Below, piece by piece: positions 1 through 5,240 of a stretch of 5,240 nucleotides of DNA. The notes below the pieces were generated by a model. It saw nothing but the letters and a program-made list of their open reading frames with translations, ran no database searches and was not told the origin of the DNA. Made by a program: the position numbers and the translations under genes. The first letter of the stretch is position 1. Every line of letters starts with the position of its first letter. This DNA comes from Deltaproteobacteria bacterium (GTDB lineage Bacteria; Desulfobacterota; Desulfomonilia; UBA1062): contig QMLJ01000115.1 of NCBI GenBank assembly GCA_003643935.1, forward strand, positions 1-5,240, written 5' to 3'.

Positions 1-551
1 AGGTAATACATGGACATACCGGTTATAGGAGTGGCCCAGAACTCCCTCATGTTTGCGAATATGATGGGAAGGAAGGTGGGACTTATAACATTCTCCAAGT
101 ATGCAATACCCATCGTTGAAGAGCTTGTAATAAATACGGGTTCAAGGATTCGGTAGTATCCATAAGGAGCACAGAGACCACGACAGATGACTTCTTACAA
201 GGCTTTATAGATGCAAGCCCGATAATTGACAGGTTCAAGGAGGTGGCCAGGGAATGCATAAAGGATGGTGCAGAAGTCCTGGTTCCCGGGTGAACTATCC
301 TATCGCCTGTGGTTCACATGGCGCCAGGATGCGAGAAGACGTATCCAAATGGTTTATACGAGGTGGATGGCGTACCCCTGGTGGATGTTATTTCAACAGC
401 AGTAAGGATGGCAGAGGTCTTGGTATCCATGAAGGAAGCGGGAATCCCGTGGATCAGCAGATACTCCACGTTTAACTCTCCGCCGGAAGATCTTATGAAA
501 GCAACGGAATCCCTGTTTCCGTATCACGGTTCAGGGGAGCAGAAGTTTTAG
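1..551 (+). CDS. Asp/Glu/hydantoin racemase-family protein, 5'-truncated, with in-frame TGA (probable selenoprotein) and upstream frameshift
   Basis: The family (PF01177) racemises amino-acid derivatives such as hydantoins or Asp/Glu using two cysteines as acid/base pair in the cytoplasm. Bases 10-138 (frame 1) read DIPVIGVAQNSLMFA and GRKVGLITFSKYAIPIVEEL, the typical middle of a hydantoin racemase. The frame then moves to frame 3 near 138-141 and continues through DGAEVLVPG to a TGA at 291-293. The same frame carries on with TILSPVVHMAPGCEK, GVPLVDVISTAVRMAEVLV and a Tyr/Pro-Pro tail to TAG at 549-551. The TGA occupies the place of the second catalytic cysteine (family pattern G-C-T). The N-terminal part, with the first catalytic cysteine, lies outside the window. 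Just upstream of base 10 frame 1 has a TAA (4-6), while frame 3 gives Val-Ile before the Asp-Ile-Pro motif, suggesting a second single-base indel near base 9. Family assignment is firm; the exact substrate is not. It could instead be a decaying gene. Confidence 0.72.
138..141 (+). other. Apparent single-base deletion (frameshift) inside the racemase gene
   Basis: Racemase-like sequence runs in frame 1 up to Asn-Thr (133-138), and frame 1 stops at TAG 154-156. From 141 onward frame 3 gives Phe-Lys-Asp-Ser-Val-Val-Ser-Ile, continuing the family pattern. Restoring one G in the GGG run (138-140) would give Asn-Thr-Gly-Phe-Lys and join the two parts. Frame 3 cannot serve for the earlier part because it has a TGA at 117-119. 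A miscounted G homopolymer in the read or assembly is the simplest explanation; a true mutation is the alternative. Confidence 0.6.
291..293 (+). other. In-frame TGA, probable selenocysteine codon
   Basis: The codon before is Gly and the codon after is Thr, so the protein reads Val-Pro-Gly-[TGA]-Thr-Ile-Leu. In Asp/Glu/hydantoin racemases this strand end is Gly-Cys-Thr or Gly-Cys-Ala, with the cysteine acting as a catalytic acid/base. The frame is the same on both sides of the TGA, with no indel needed here, and 85 sense codons of family-like sequence follow before TAG. A stem-loop fitting a bacterial SECIS lies immediately downstream. Selenocysteine in place of a catalytic cysteine is the commonest pattern among bacterial selenoproteins. 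The alternative is a chance TGC/TGT to TGA mutation in a gene already carrying indels. Confidence 0.66.
297..330 (+). promoter_or_regulatory. Candidate bacterial SECIS element (SelB-binding stem-loop)
   Basis: The lower stem pairs 297-301 (ATCCT) with 326-330 (AGGAT), followed by a 2x2 internal loop (302-303 against 324-325). The next stem pairs 304-307 (CGCC) with 320-323 (GGCG). T319 is bulged, and the top stem pairs 308-311 (TGTG) with 315-318 (CACA), closing a GTT loop at 312-314. Opening the top G-C pair gives the loop GGUUC. The CGCC stem starts after 10 bases from the TGA and the apical loop begins 19 bases after it. From memory, the fdhF SECIS has the same order: about 10-11 bases, a 4-bp stem, an unpaired U, a short stem and a G-G-U loop. 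The element lies within the coding sequence, as bacterial SECIS elements do. Confidence 0.62.
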
Positions 552-553
552 GT

Positions 554-578
554 ATGCATCCTGATCAGGTGATGGCAT
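554..578 (+). repeat. Imperfect inverted repeat just upstream of a -10 box
   Basis: The 10-base perfect palindrome CCTGATCAGG (560-569) sits inside a larger dyad. ATG 554-556 pairs with CAT 576-578, and CATC 557-560 pairs with GATG 571-574, with G575 bulged. It lies 3 bases after the racemase stop and about 12 bases before the TATAAT at 591. It has no T-tract, so it does not look like a Rho-independent terminator. An operator for the epimerase promoter is possible, but nothing identifies a regulator. Confidence 0.3.
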
Positions 579-590
579 GTGTAGTATGTT

Positions 591-596
591 TATAAT
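591..596 (+). promoter_or_regulatory. Possible -10 box (TATAAT) of the epimerase operon
   Basis: A perfect TATAAT lies in the 68-base gap between the racemase stop and the epimerase start, which would place transcription start near 603 with a leader of about 17 bases. No good TTGACA-like -35 hexamer is found 16-18 bases upstream, so this is either a weak or activator-dependent promoter or a chance match. Confidence 0.33.
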
Positions 597-619
597 TTGA
601 AAGTAGAGAGGAAATTTTC

Positions 620-1621
620 ATGAAGAGGGTTTTCATAACGGGAGTGGGAGGTTATTTCGGCTCCAAGCTGGTCTGGCTGCTGGATAAAAAACAAGACGTG
701 GAAGAGGTCGTGGGTATTGACATCAAGGACCCTCAATATAGATCCAAGAAACTGAGGTTTATAAGACATGATATAAGGGAAGATCTATATCCCTTGCTTG
801 CAGACAAAGGTTTTGACTGGGTAATACACACGGCATTTGTGCTGCCACCCATACACAACAAGGCCCTCATGGAAGACATAAACATGAACGGTACAAAGAA
901 CCTGCTAGAGGCATGTGTAAAGGCAGGCATCAAGCAGGTATTACATTGCTCATCCACCACTGCCTATGGGTTTCACGAGGATAATCCTCCTGTTCTAACA
1001 GAGGATAGCCCGCTTAGGGGAAACGATGATTTTACTTACTCCAAGAACAAAAAGGAGCTTGAGGGAGTGTGCAAGGAATTTCAGGAAGCCCACCCTGATA
1101 TGTGTCTTACCATTATAAGGCCCTGCTTTGTGGTGGGTCCTGGATTTGATAATCCCCTTGCAAGGCATCTCAAGAAGAAAATTGTGCCGATGCCCAAGGA
1201 TACCGTACCTTTTCAATTCATACACGAAGACGACCTGGTGGAGATTATATATCAACTCCTGGAAAACAAGAAATGCGGTGCTTACAACCTCGCTTCTGAC
1301 GGCACCATGACATTTGACGAGATGATACACATGCTAGGTGGCTATTCTTTAAAGTTCCCTGCATCCATCTTATATCCACTGAACAACCTCATGTGGTTCC
1401 TGAGATTAAAGTTTATAACAGAGTTCCCGAGTCCAGCACTCAACATGGTACGCTACCCGTGGATAGCCAGCAATGAAAAGTTGAAAAAGGACATTGGATA
1501 CAAATTCAAGTATGATACCAGGGGAGCATTCGAGGCCTTTGTTAGGCATGTAAAAGCAACAAAAGAACCTATATTGAAAAGATTTCTTAAAAGGGGGGAA
1601 AGGGTTTTCTTTAATAGATAA
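620..1621 (+). CDS. NAD-dependent epimerase/dehydratase (extended SDR), 333 aa
   Basis: A cytoplasmic NAD-binding enzyme of the extended short-chain dehydrogenase/reductase family, whose members usually act on nucleotide sugars. The N-terminus carries the dinucleotide-binding glycine motif (Gly8, Gly11, Gly14 in ITGVGGYFGSKL), and Asp34 at the end of the second strand favours NAD over NADP. His70-Thr-Ala matches the usual H-x-A strand. Ser111-Ser112 (CSSTTAYG) with Tyr140 and Lys144 (Y-S-K-N-K) form the catalytic set. The substrate part includes IIRPCFVVGPG and QFIHEDDLVEII, typical of UDP-hexose epimerase relatives. The C-terminus (about residues 240-333) is less conserved, and I cannot name a substrate. 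ATG at 620 is supported by AGAGG at 607-611, eight bases upstream. The next gene begins 22 bases after its stop, suggesting co-transcription. At 333 residues it has normal family length. The superfamily is certain; a specific gene name is not warranted. Confidence 0.95.
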   Translation: MKRVFITGVGGYFGSKLVWLLDKKQDVEEVVGIDIKDPQYRSKKLRFIRHDIREDLYPLLADKGFDWVIHTAFVLPPIHNKALMEDINMNGTKNLLEACVKAGIKQVLHCSSTTAYGFHEDNPPVLTEDSPLRGNDDFTYSKNKKELEGVCKEFQEAHPDMCLTIIRPCFVVGPGFDNPLARHLKKKIVPMPKDTVPFQFIHEDDLVEIIYQLLENKKCGAYNLASDGTMTFDEMIHMLGGYSLKFPASILYPLNNLMWFLRLKFITEFPSPALNMVRYPWIASNEKLKKDIGYKFKYDTRGAFEAFVRHVKATKEPILKRFLKRGERVFFNR

Positions 1622-1634
1622 GGTTGTGCTATAT

Positions 1635-1638
1635 AAGG
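1635..1638 (+). promoter_or_regulatory. Ribosome binding site choosing the ATG at 1644
   Basis: AAGG lies five bases before ATG 1644. The in-frame GTG at 1626 has no properly spaced site, since its nearest purine-rich run overlaps the epimerase stop at two bases distance. DUF62 proteins characteristically begin a few residues before the T-D-F-G motif, which also favours 1644. Confidence 0.55.
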
Positions 1639-1643
1639 CGAGC

Positions 1644-2375
1644 ATGTCTGATATAGTTACCCTGCTCACGGATTTCGGCTTAAAGGATGCCTACGTTGCC
1701 CAGGTAAAGGCAAGGATAATCTCGGAACACCCGGATGTGCGCATAGTGGATATCACCCACGACATACCTCCCTTTGCCGTTATCTCCGGTGCATGGCTTG
1801 TGTACACAACGTTTTCCTGGTTTCCCAAGGGTAGTGTGCACCTTGCTGTCGTGGATCCTGGCGTGGGAACAGATAGGGCAATAATAGGTCTCAAAAAGGA
1901 TGGACACATCTTTGTTGGGCCGGATAACGGCATATTTTCTTTTTTATTCCCGGCAGAAGAGGCAAGGGAGATTATATGGAGGCCTGAGGGCCCTATATCC
2001 CCAACCTTCCACGCAAGGGATATCTTTGCACCTGCTGTGTCTAGGATTCTCTCTGGTGTATCTTTAGAATCAATGGGTCCTCCCATGAAAAGCCCTTTCT
2101 TGCTCGATGTATCAAGATCCATGATAGTCCATATCGATCGTTTCGGTAATGTGGTGACAAACATAGACGCAAGTTACCTCAAGAAAGGATGCATGATTGA
2201 AGTTGGGGATAGATCTGTATCGCTCGTGGTGAATACGTTTTCAGACATACCAGAAGGTGACATTGCCCTTGTAAAAGGCAGCTCGGGTACAGTGGAGATT
2301 GTATCCAATCAGAGACACGCGGCAGATATTCTCGGTGCCAAGTTAGGGCTACCCTTGAGGCTTATCTGCCCCTGA
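1644..2375 (+). CDS. S-adenosyl-L-methionine hydroxide adenosyltransferase (DUF62 family), 243 aa
   Basis: The family hydrolyses S-adenosylmethionine to adenosine and methionine and is related to the SAM fluorinase/chlorinase. Motifs in order: TDFG at 9-12, DITHD at 36-40, VVDPGVG around 69-75, PDNG at 93-96, FHARD at 122-126, FGN at 167-169 followed by T-N, and the C-terminal beta domain with SSGTVEI. The Asp-Arg-His set reported for archaeal members corresponds to Asp71, Arg78 and His123, all present. The usual F-H-G-R-D is F-H-A-R-D here, a mild Gly to Ala change. I see no halogenase-specific feature. Length is near the family norm of 250-270. The start is ATG 1644; an in-frame GTG at 1626 would add six residues. 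It follows the epimerase by 22 bases and its last 27 bases overlap the convergent membrane-protein gene. The physiological role of the family is not well understood. Confidence 0.93.
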   Translation: MSDIVTLLTDFGLKDAYVAQVKARIISEHPDVRIVDITHDIPPFAVISGAWLVYTTFSWFPKGSVHLAVVDPGVGTDRAIIGLKKDGHIFVGPDNGIFSFLFPAEEAREIIWRPEGPISPTFHARDIFAPAVSRILSGVSLESMGPPMKSPFLLDVSRSMIVHIDRFGNVVTNIDASYLKKGCMIEVGDRSVSLVVNTFSDIPEGDIALVKGSSGTVEIVSNQRHAADILGAKLGLPLRLICP

Positions 2376-3395
2376 TCGTGGGTTGAGAATTTTTTCAATA
2401 TCTATGGAGCCCACAGTGAGAAAGCTACCGATAATAACGCTTATATAGGAGGTAAAAAACCTCCATATGACAACGGATATGCCAATAAGATATTTTGGTA
2501 TGAAGCCCGCAAACAAGAGTGCAAATCCCCCCTCTGCAATCCCGCTTCCTCCTGGTGTTGGTGAGAAGTAAAGAGCAGGGAAAAGAACAATCTGGGCCTG
2601 GAGTGCCTTGGAAAATGAAACAGGGTAGCCAAGGCCATGTATAATGACAGGGGCCAAGATAAAATCAGTGGAGAATAAGAATATAGTCAGGATAATAGCA
2701 GAAAAAAAACCGAGCTTTCCCTCGTGGGTAAAGAAGGTTATTGCCTTGTAGTAGTCATCAGCCACTTTGTGAACATATGCATCTACCTTATAGTCTTTTA
2801 CAACCTTGTGGCGATGGAGGAAGCCAAGAATCCTATCAACCAGCCACATGGTCTGCTTGGGGAAGAAATATACGCCAAAGAATATAAAAGATATGAAAAA
2901 GTAAAAGAATACTACATAGTAATAGATGTAGACAAGAAGCCTGATCGAGGTAAATTCCTTGTTGGCCAGGAGCACAACGACACCGCTTAGAGCAAGCACA
3001 CCCATAGTTGATATGCGCTTTATCGCATCTATGGAAATGGCGGATCCCAAAGGGATCCCATACCTGAACATCATATATATCTCGGCAGGAAGCATACCGG
3101 ATTGCAAAGGTGTTATTGCCCCAAAGAAACTGCCGATGAAAATGGTCTTCATGGCATAGCTGAAAGATACCTTCTTGCCCAAGGCCTTGCTCAGTACAAC
3201 AATCCTCATGCTATCAAAGACATACATCATGAACGTGAGAATACACAGGATAAGGATTTCAGCTAGGCCAAGGTGTTTAAGCGCATCTAGTGTACGTGTG
3301 CTTGAAGATGCAATAACTACGATACCAATCGTAACGCCACTGATCAAGAAGAACAGTAGTAATCTTCTAGCCTTAGAAGACTTTCCGCCTGACAT
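2349..3395 (-). CDS. Integral membrane protein of the UPF0104 / lysylphosphatidylglycerol synthase TM-region family, 348 aa
   Basis: An inner-membrane protein with hydrophobic segments at about residues 10-30, 43-68, 82-100, 128-145, 155-177, 226-252, 264-298 and 302-328. The family (PF03706) corresponds to the flippase half of MprF and to proteins linked to lipid or glycolipid handling. The signature near the C-terminus, F-S-P-T-P-G-G-S-G-I-A-E at 277-288, is clear. The N-terminal block SFFGAITPLQSGMLPAEIY (89-107) is the other conserved part. There is no aminoacyl-transferase domain, so it is not a full MprF. The start at 3395 has AAAGG three bases upstream and sits in a TGATG context. Its 3' end overlaps the convergent DUF62 gene by 27 bases. 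The polar loop around 178-225 is charged and rich in Lys, Asp and Tyr. Its substrate cannot be told from the sequence. Confidence 0.9.
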   Translation of the reverse strand: MSGGKSSKARRLLLFFLISGVTIGIVVIASSSTRTLDALKHLGLAEILILCILTFMMYVFDSMRIVVLSKALGKKVSFSYAMKTIFIGSFFGAITPLQSGMLPAEIYMMFRYGIPLGSAISIDAIKRISTMGVLALSGVVVLLANKEFTSIRLLVYIYYYVVFFYFFISFIFFGVYFFPKQTMWLVDRILGFLHRHKVVKDYKVDAYVHKVADDYYKAITFFTHEGKLGFFSAIILTIFLFSTDFILAPVIIHGLGYPVSFSKALQAQIVLFPALYFSPTPGGSGIAEGGFALLFAGFIPKYLIGISVVIWRFFTSYISVIIGSFLTVGSIDIEKILNPRSGADKPQG

Positions 3396-3540
3396 CAGCC
3401 TTTCATATCAGACAAAGCACGCGCTTACAAGTCTGTATCATGGTCAAGTACTATGTAAATTCAAGGCATCTTACTTCAAGCAGGTTCTTGCAATCACAGG
3501 GGGTATAAAGAAAATATCATAGATTTCCGAGATATTTCGT
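3396..3540. promoter_or_regulatory. Divergent intergenic region between the membrane protein and the histidine kinase
   Basis: This 145-base gap must carry both divergent promoters. For the minus-strand gene a weak pair is visible: TTGAAT (plus-strand 3459-3464) and CATGAT (3437-3442) with a 16-base spacer, each matching consensus at four of six. For the kinase, TATCAT at 3515-3520 matches the -10 box at five of six, but no -35 is at proper distance. TATAAA at 3504-3509 is an alternative. TCAAG occurs at 3444, 3461 and 3476. None of these is strong. Confidence 0.25.
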
Positions 3541-4941
3541 ATGTCTTTATACTGGATAGGTGAAAAAGGACCTCCAGAAGAGGTAGATGCTGAGTGGGTA
3601 GGAAGCGTGGATGAGATTCCGGATAACTCCCTGGTCTTCGTAGAGCCCGACAGGTATTCTAACCTCAATTCCCCTTTAAGGGGACATGTTTATATAGTCT
3701 CTGACAGGGAGATAACAGGTGGTATACCAGAGACAGTCACGGGCGTTATTCCACGGGACGTAAGGGTTATAAGTGCCCTTGAAAGATTGCATGAAGAGAT
3801 AATAGCCTCTTATAACATGGGAGACAGGCTTATAGAATCCCTGGAAGAGAAGGAACTCGCCATCCAGGAAAAAAAGTCAATCATGCAGAGAGATGCAAGG
3901 CGTTTCAGTGCCATAATAAAAAATGCAACAGATATTATCTTTGTGCTTGGTTCCTCAGGGAGGATAATGTTTTGCAACGATATGCTAAAGAAGTATTTGT
4001 CTGACAAGGAAGATCGCCTTATTGGAAGGAAATTTTTATCTTTTGTGGTGGAAGAAGACAGGGATAAAATGGGGGATATGATAACAAAGACCTTTGAAGA
4101 AAAGGCCCCATCAAAGGCTGTGATTAGGCTGAACTTGCTAAACGGCAGGGTAGGGGTCTTCTCCATGATGAGCAACCCCCTTATAGAGAGGGACCATGCA
4201 TATGCACAGTCAATAATCGGAAGGGATATTACCGAGATACGTGCAATGCAGAAAAGGCTTGCCATACAGGCTGAAGACCTTCAGGGCATGATACAGGGCC
4301 TTGCCCACGAGCTGCGTAACCCTATAATGGTTATAGGTGCGTATATTAAAAGACTAGAGAAAATGAAATCTTTTAATGAAGTTCATAGCATGGAGGCTTC
4401 TGTATCGAGAATAGAAAACATGATAAGACGCATAGAGAGGTACGAGGAGATAGCAAACATGGACCTCTACTTCTCTTGGGAGAATATAATGGAACTTGTA
4501 AGGGATGTCATACCACAAGGACATACTAATGTCACCTTTGGAATCATGGGGGATGTAAATGTGGTGGCATATACCGATGCACAGCATATAAGACTTGCTC
4601 TGAAGAGGATACTGGAGAACAGCGTAGAGGCACATTCTGAAAAAATAGATATAAATGTTGGTAGAACAGCCGGATATGCCTTAGTAGAGATAAATGACAA
4701 TGGTAATGGCATAGAGGTGAATCATGATAGAATTTTTACCCCGTTTTTCTCTACAGATCCATTAAAGATAGGGCTAGGCCTGACTGAGGCAAGGATGGCA
4801 ATGGTTAAGATAGGGGGAGAGGTGTCGGTAAAGCCAAAGTCAGGGCCAGGTGCAATCTTTATGTTGAAGATCCCCCTTGACCGAAGATTATCAGAGAGAG
4901 TGGATCACCTTACTTCGAGCGCAAGCGAGGCCTCTTTATAG
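3541..4941 (+). CDS. Soluble PAS-domain sensor histidine kinase, 466 aa
   Basis: A two-component sensor kinase without transmembrane segments, so probably cytoplasmic. Residues 1-80 form an alpha/beta segment I do not recognise. About 80-120 is a charged helix or coiled coil (SLEEKELAIQEKKS). About 120-235 is a PAS domain (AIIKNATDIIFVLGSSGRIMF through IIGRDITEIR). The dimerisation/phosphoacceptor helix carries His256 in LAHELRNPI. The ATPase domain has the N box (Asn360 in LENSVEA), G1 box Asp386-x-Gly388-x-Gly390, F box FTPFFST (399-405) and G2 box GLGL (411-414). All catalytic residues are present, so it should be active. ATG 3541 is the first start after an in-frame TAG at 3520-3522; its ribosome site is poor (GAGA, eight bases upstream). 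There is no response regulator in the window and none adjacent, so its partner is elsewhere. It is divergent from the membrane-protein gene and ends 13 bases before the convergent YggS gene. The signal is unknown. Confidence 0.94.
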   Translation: MSLYWIGEKGPPEEVDAEWVGSVDEIPDNSLVFVEPDRYSNLNSPLRGHVYIVSDREITGGIPETVTGVIPRDVRVISALERLHEEIIASYNMGDRLIESLEEKELAIQEKKSIMQRDARRFSAIIKNATDIIFVLGSSGRIMFCNDMLKKYLSDKEDRLIGRKFLSFVVEEDRDKMGDMITKTFEEKAPSKAVIRLNLLNGRVGVFSMMSNPLIERDHAYAQSIIGRDITEIRAMQKRLAIQAEDLQGMIQGLAHELRNPIMVIGAYIKRLEKMKSFNEVHSMEASVSRIENMIRRIERYEEIANMDLYFSWENIMELVRDVIPQGHTNVTFGIMGDVNVVAYTDAQHIRLALKRILENSVEAHSEKIDINVGRTAGYALVEINDNGNGIEVNHDRIFTPFFSTDPLKIGLGLTEARMAMVKIGGEVSVKPKSGPGAIFMLKIPLDRRLSERVDHLTSSASEASL

Positions 4942-4954
4942 TCAAGTTGATGCA

Positions 4955-5240
4955 CTATTGTTGCGGTCTTTGGCCGAAGATCTTTGTACCTATCCTTATT
5001 ACATTTGCCCCTGCCTCGATTGCAACCCTGTAAGAATCGCTCATGCCCATGGAAAGGTATTTCATCTCAACGCCCTCAATACATTCGTTTCTGATCGCAT
5101 CAAATAGGGCCTTTGTCTCTTCAAAGAATGGCCTTAAATGGTCTGGATGCTCAACTACTGGGCCCATTGTCATTAAACCCATCACCTTTAAACCTGGTAA
5201 GGCCTTGATGTCTTTAATGAGGTCAAGTGCTTTTTCAGGG
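4955..5240 (-). CDS. yggS: YggS/PLPBP-family pyridoxal phosphate homeostasis protein, C-terminal 94 residues (gene continues past the window)
   Basis: Members are small cytoplasmic proteins of about 230 residues. They bind pyridoxal 5'-phosphate in a single TIM-barrel domain like that of alanine racemase, without a known catalytic activity, and buffer PLP and amino-acid pools. The visible part reads from the window edge through KALPGLKVMGLMTMGP, a variable helix (PFFEETKALFDAIRNE), then YLSMGMSDSYRVAIEAGAN and VIRIGTKIFGQRP to the stop at 4955-4957. SMGMS and the R-I-G-T-x-I-F-G block, which hold the cofactor phosphate, are diagnostic. The family usually has S-M-G-M-S-x-D; here it is SMGMSDSY. 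The PLP-binding lysine lies in the missing N-terminal part. The coding frame is open to base 5239, so any apparent start inside the window is not the real one. It converges on the kinase gene with a 13-base gap and no visible terminator hairpin. Confidence 0.93.
   Translation of the reverse strand, partial: PEKALDLIKDIKALPGLKVMGLMTMGPVVEHPDHLRPFFEETKALFDAIRNECIEGVEMKYLSMGMSDSYRVAIEAGANVIRIGTKIFGQRPQQ

Noticed and set aside
10..156. A 48-residue protein from ATG 10, with AGG at 1-3 as ribosome site
   Set aside because: The sequence is the middle of a racemase and lacks the N-terminal half; the stop at 154 results from the frameshift.
309..551. A separate short protein starting at GTG 309
   Set aside because: It is only the tail of the racemase after the TGA. 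The codons between 294 and 308 already fit the family, there is no ribosome binding site, and the product would lack the active-site strand.
1626..1643. GTG at 1626 as start of the DUF62 protein
   Set aside because: No suitably spaced ribosome binding site; ATG 1644 has AAGG at five bases and fits the family N-terminus.
2376..2400. Bidirectional terminator after the DUF62 gene, suggested by the T-run at about 2389-2395
   Set aside because: No convincing GC-rich hairpin precedes the T-run on either strand, and the region is inside the membrane-protein coding sequence.
3042..3058. Perfect inverted repeat GGATCCC-AAA-GGGATCC
   Set aside because: It lies inside the membrane-protein coding sequence (Gly-Ile-Pro-Leu-Gly-Ser, a normal family block), has no T-tract and no partner elsewhere in the window; probably chance.
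3395..3406. Three-codon ORF (ATG AAA GGC TGA, minus strand) overlapping the membrane-protein start as TGATG
   Set aside because: Too short to distinguish from chance; its AAAGG is more simply the ribosome binding site of the main gene.
3444..3480. Three TCAAG copies at 3444, 3461 and 3476 as an operator array
   Set aside because: The units are only five bases long and the spacing is uneven (17 and 15), so chance is likely.

Overview
The window looks like a piece of chromosome from an anaerobic, Gram-negative-type bacterium. All five intact or edge-truncated genes have bacterial relatives, Shine-Dalgarno sites precede two of the starts, and AGG (Arg) and ATA (Ile) codons are very common. The style resembles Desulfobacterota/Nitrospirota-like lineages, but I cannot place it more precisely. 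If the UGA reading below is right, the organism also has the bacterial selenocysteine machinery (selA, selB, selC, selD), none of which lies in this window.

Layout: (1) 1-551, plus strand: the C-terminal part of an Asp/Glu/hydantoin racemase-family protein. It is interrupted by one clear single-base frameshift near 138-141, a probable second indel near base 9, and an in-frame TGA at 291-293. (2) 620-1621, plus: an NAD-dependent epimerase/dehydratase of the extended SDR type. (3) 1644-2375, plus: a DUF62 S-adenosylmethionine hydroxide adenosyltransferase, 22 bases after the epimerase and probably in the same transcript. (4) 2349-3395, minus: a UPF0104/LPG-synthase-TM type membrane protein, overlapping gene 3 tail to tail by 27 bases. 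(5) 3541-4941, plus: a soluble PAS-containing histidine kinase, divergent from gene 4. (6) 4955-5240, minus: the C-terminal 94 residues of a YggS/PLPBP-family pyridoxal-phosphate homeostasis protein, convergent with the kinase and running off the window.

The main discovery candidate is in region 1. The TGA at 291-293 falls exactly where this racemase family carries its second catalytic cysteine (G-Cys-T context), and the reading frame continues unbroken to 549-551 with good family similarity. Starting four bases after the TGA is a 13-base-pair stem-loop (297-330) whose upper part begins 10 bases after the TGA and ends in a G-U-U (or opened G-G-U-U-C) loop. That is the geometry of the bacterial SECIS element as I recall it from E. 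coli fdhF. I therefore read this as a likely selenocysteine-containing racemase. The caution is that the indels upstream leave open a decaying gene or poor sequence near a contig end.

The other genes are ordinary housekeeping or cell-envelope/signalling genes with no obvious common pathway. I see no tRNA, rRNA, CRISPR array, insertion sequence or prophage signal, and no stretch over 300 bases without a gene.
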